Origin: Chloroflexota bacterium
GTDB lineage: Bacteria > Chloroflexota > Anaerolineae > B4-G1
DNA: 5,962 nucleotides
Reading direction: 5' to 3'
Assembly: GCA_024232355.1 (NCBI GenBank)
Contig: JAAEPW010001106.1
Span: 1 to 5,962 of the forward strand
This document shows positions 4,961-5,962 of the stretch, piece by piece (position 1 is the stretch's first letter; each line of letters begins with the position of its first letter). Position numbers and translations under genes: made by a program. The notes beneath the pieces were generated by a model. The model searched no databases and was not told where the DNA came from. It saw nothing but the letters and a program-made list of their open reading frames with translations.

Positions 4961-5962
4961 TCATCCTCCCCGCTCGGCCTTGCGATGAAAGCCAACGCCA
5001 GCTTGTTTCTTGTGCGTGAACGGGTCCATCACTTGCTCGATAGCTGTCTCACGCGCCATCGGCGGGATCACGAACCGGTCTCTGAACGTCGCCAGGGACG
5101 TCAAGCGATAGATCGCCTCGGCCTCCTCCGCGGTCATCTGCGCTTCAGACAGCGCCTGGGTCACCTCTTGGGAGGAGATGTCCCCGACGGCCTCGGCCCG
5201 CTTGTAGAGCCGCACGGCGATGAGTTTTTTGTACACCTGGGCGACCACGTCCTCGTTCTCCGGGCCACCCGCAAAAAGAGCGGCCATAAAGCGTAGAGGA
5301 ACCCGCGCGCTCTCCAGGGAACTGAAAAAGTCGTCGGCCATACGGTAGCCGCCGCCATCCTGCGCGGAAGCCAGGACCGGCAACAACGGCGGGACGTAGA
5401 ACAGCATGGGGACGGTGCGGAATTCGGGATGCAGCGGCAGGGCGAGTTTGTACTCTTGGACAAGCTTGTACACTGGTGATTTTTTCGCCGACTCGATCAT
5501 CGCGTCGGGAACCCCGTTCCGCCGCGCCTCCGCCACCACCTCCGGGTCGTTGGGATCGAGGATCATCGCCCGCTGGGCGTCCACCAGTTCATCGTCGGGG
5601 CTGGCGGCCATCTCTTGAATGCGGTCGGCATCGTAGAGCAACACGCCCAGGTAGCGGATGCGTCCCACGCAAGAGTGGAAGCAAGCCGGAGCCTGCCCGC
5701 TCTCCATCCGGGGATAGCACAGGATGCACTTTTCCGATTTGCCCGTGGACCAATTGTAATAGACCTTTTTATACGGACAACCAGAGACGCACATACGCCA
5801 CGCCCGGCACTTGTCCTGATCCACCAGCACGATGCCGTCCTCGCCCCGTTTGTAGAGCGCGCCGGACGGGCAGGCCGCCACACAGCCGGGGTTCAGGCAG
5901 TGGTTGCAGATGCGCGGCAGGTAGAAAAAGACGAGCCGCTCTATGGCAAAGAGTTGCTGGCG
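4961..5962 (-). CDS. narH: Respiratory nitrate reductase beta subunit NarH (N-terminus cut by window end)
   Basis: NarH is the iron-sulfur subunit that wires electrons from the NarI hemes to the molybdenum site in NarG on the cytoplasmic side. The frame is open to the window edge, giving 333 residues. GTG at 5881 lies inside the first cysteine motif and is not the start. Seen from the first visible residue, the ligands are Cys19, 22, 27 and 31 (CNHCLNPGCVAACP), Cys52, Trp55, Cys58 and Cys62 (CRAWRMCVSGC), Cys79 and 82, and Cys94 and 98. These spacings match E. coli Cys184 to Cys263. The Trp in place of a cysteine is the feature that yields the [3Fe-4S] cluster in NarH. About 165 residues, with the first four-cysteine group, should lie beyond the edge, giving about 500 residues in all. 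NarG is expected further upstream. A Nar-type NxrB is the main alternative. Confidence 0.96.
   Translation of the reverse strand, partial: RQQLFAIERLVFFYLPRICNHCLNPGCVAACPSGALYKRGEDGIVLVDQDKCRAWRMCVSGCPYKKVYYNWSTGKSEKCILCYPRMESGQAPACFHSCVGRIRYLGVLLYDADRIQEMAASPDDELVDAQRAMILDPNDPEVVAEARRNGVPDAMIESAKKSPVYKLVQEYKLALPLHPEFRTVPMLFYVPPLLPVLASAQDGGGYRMADDFFSSLESARVPLRFMAALFAGGPENEDVVAQVYKKLIAVRLYKRAEAVGDISSQEVTQALSEAQMTAEEAEAIYRLTSLATFRDRFVIPPMARETAIEQVMDPFTHKKQAGVGFHRKAERGG

Noticed and set aside
5881..5881. GTG at 5881 as the start of narH
   Set aside because: The frame is open to the window edge, and the residues just upstream (LPRICNHCLNPGC) are conserved NarH cluster ligands, so the GTG is an internal valine.

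Overview
The window holds the 3' two thirds of a respiratory nitrate reductase operon followed by molybdenum-cofactor genes, all on the minus strand. Transcription runs from high to low coordinates. In transcription order the genes are: narH (start lies beyond base 5962), narJ, a small unrecognised gene, narI, a TDT/SLAC1-type membrane transporter gene, an FmdE-family gene, mobB and mobA. Spacings are 3, 78, 34, 30 and 25 nt, then a 149-nt overlap (fmdE/mobB), then 5 nt. This looks like one transcription unit whose promoter and narG lie outside the window. No convincing terminator is visible after mobA.

The operon is functionally coherent. NarH carries electrons through its Fe-S clusters between the heme-b membrane subunit NarI and the Mo-bis-MGD catalytic subunit NarG. 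NarJ is the chaperone that matures NarG. MobA makes the guanine dinucleotide form of the molybdenum cofactor that NarG needs, and MobB is its GTP-binding partner. The FmdE-like zinc-ribbon protein is of a family repeatedly linked to Mo/W enzymes. The TDT protein is a plausible nitrate/nitrite or other anion channel (inference). A cytoplasm-facing nitrite oxidoreductase of the Nar type would look the same from this window.

The most unusual part is a 105-residue gene between narJ and narI. It is about 41% GC by hand count, against roughly 60-65% in samples of the flanking nar genes. It starts at a TTG behind a strong ribosome binding site. Its predicted strand/helix order resembles a dimeric alpha-beta barrel. 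It appears to be an insertion into the usual narGHJI order.

Bases 1-473 hold no intact gene. They contain a plus-strand remnant of the C-terminus of an ISAs1-family transposase, facing the mobA end, and AT-rich sequence. The organism is a moderately GC-rich bacterium able to respire nitrate. The protein style would fit Chloroflexota or a similar deep lineage, but this is a low-confidence impression, not a demonstrated placement.
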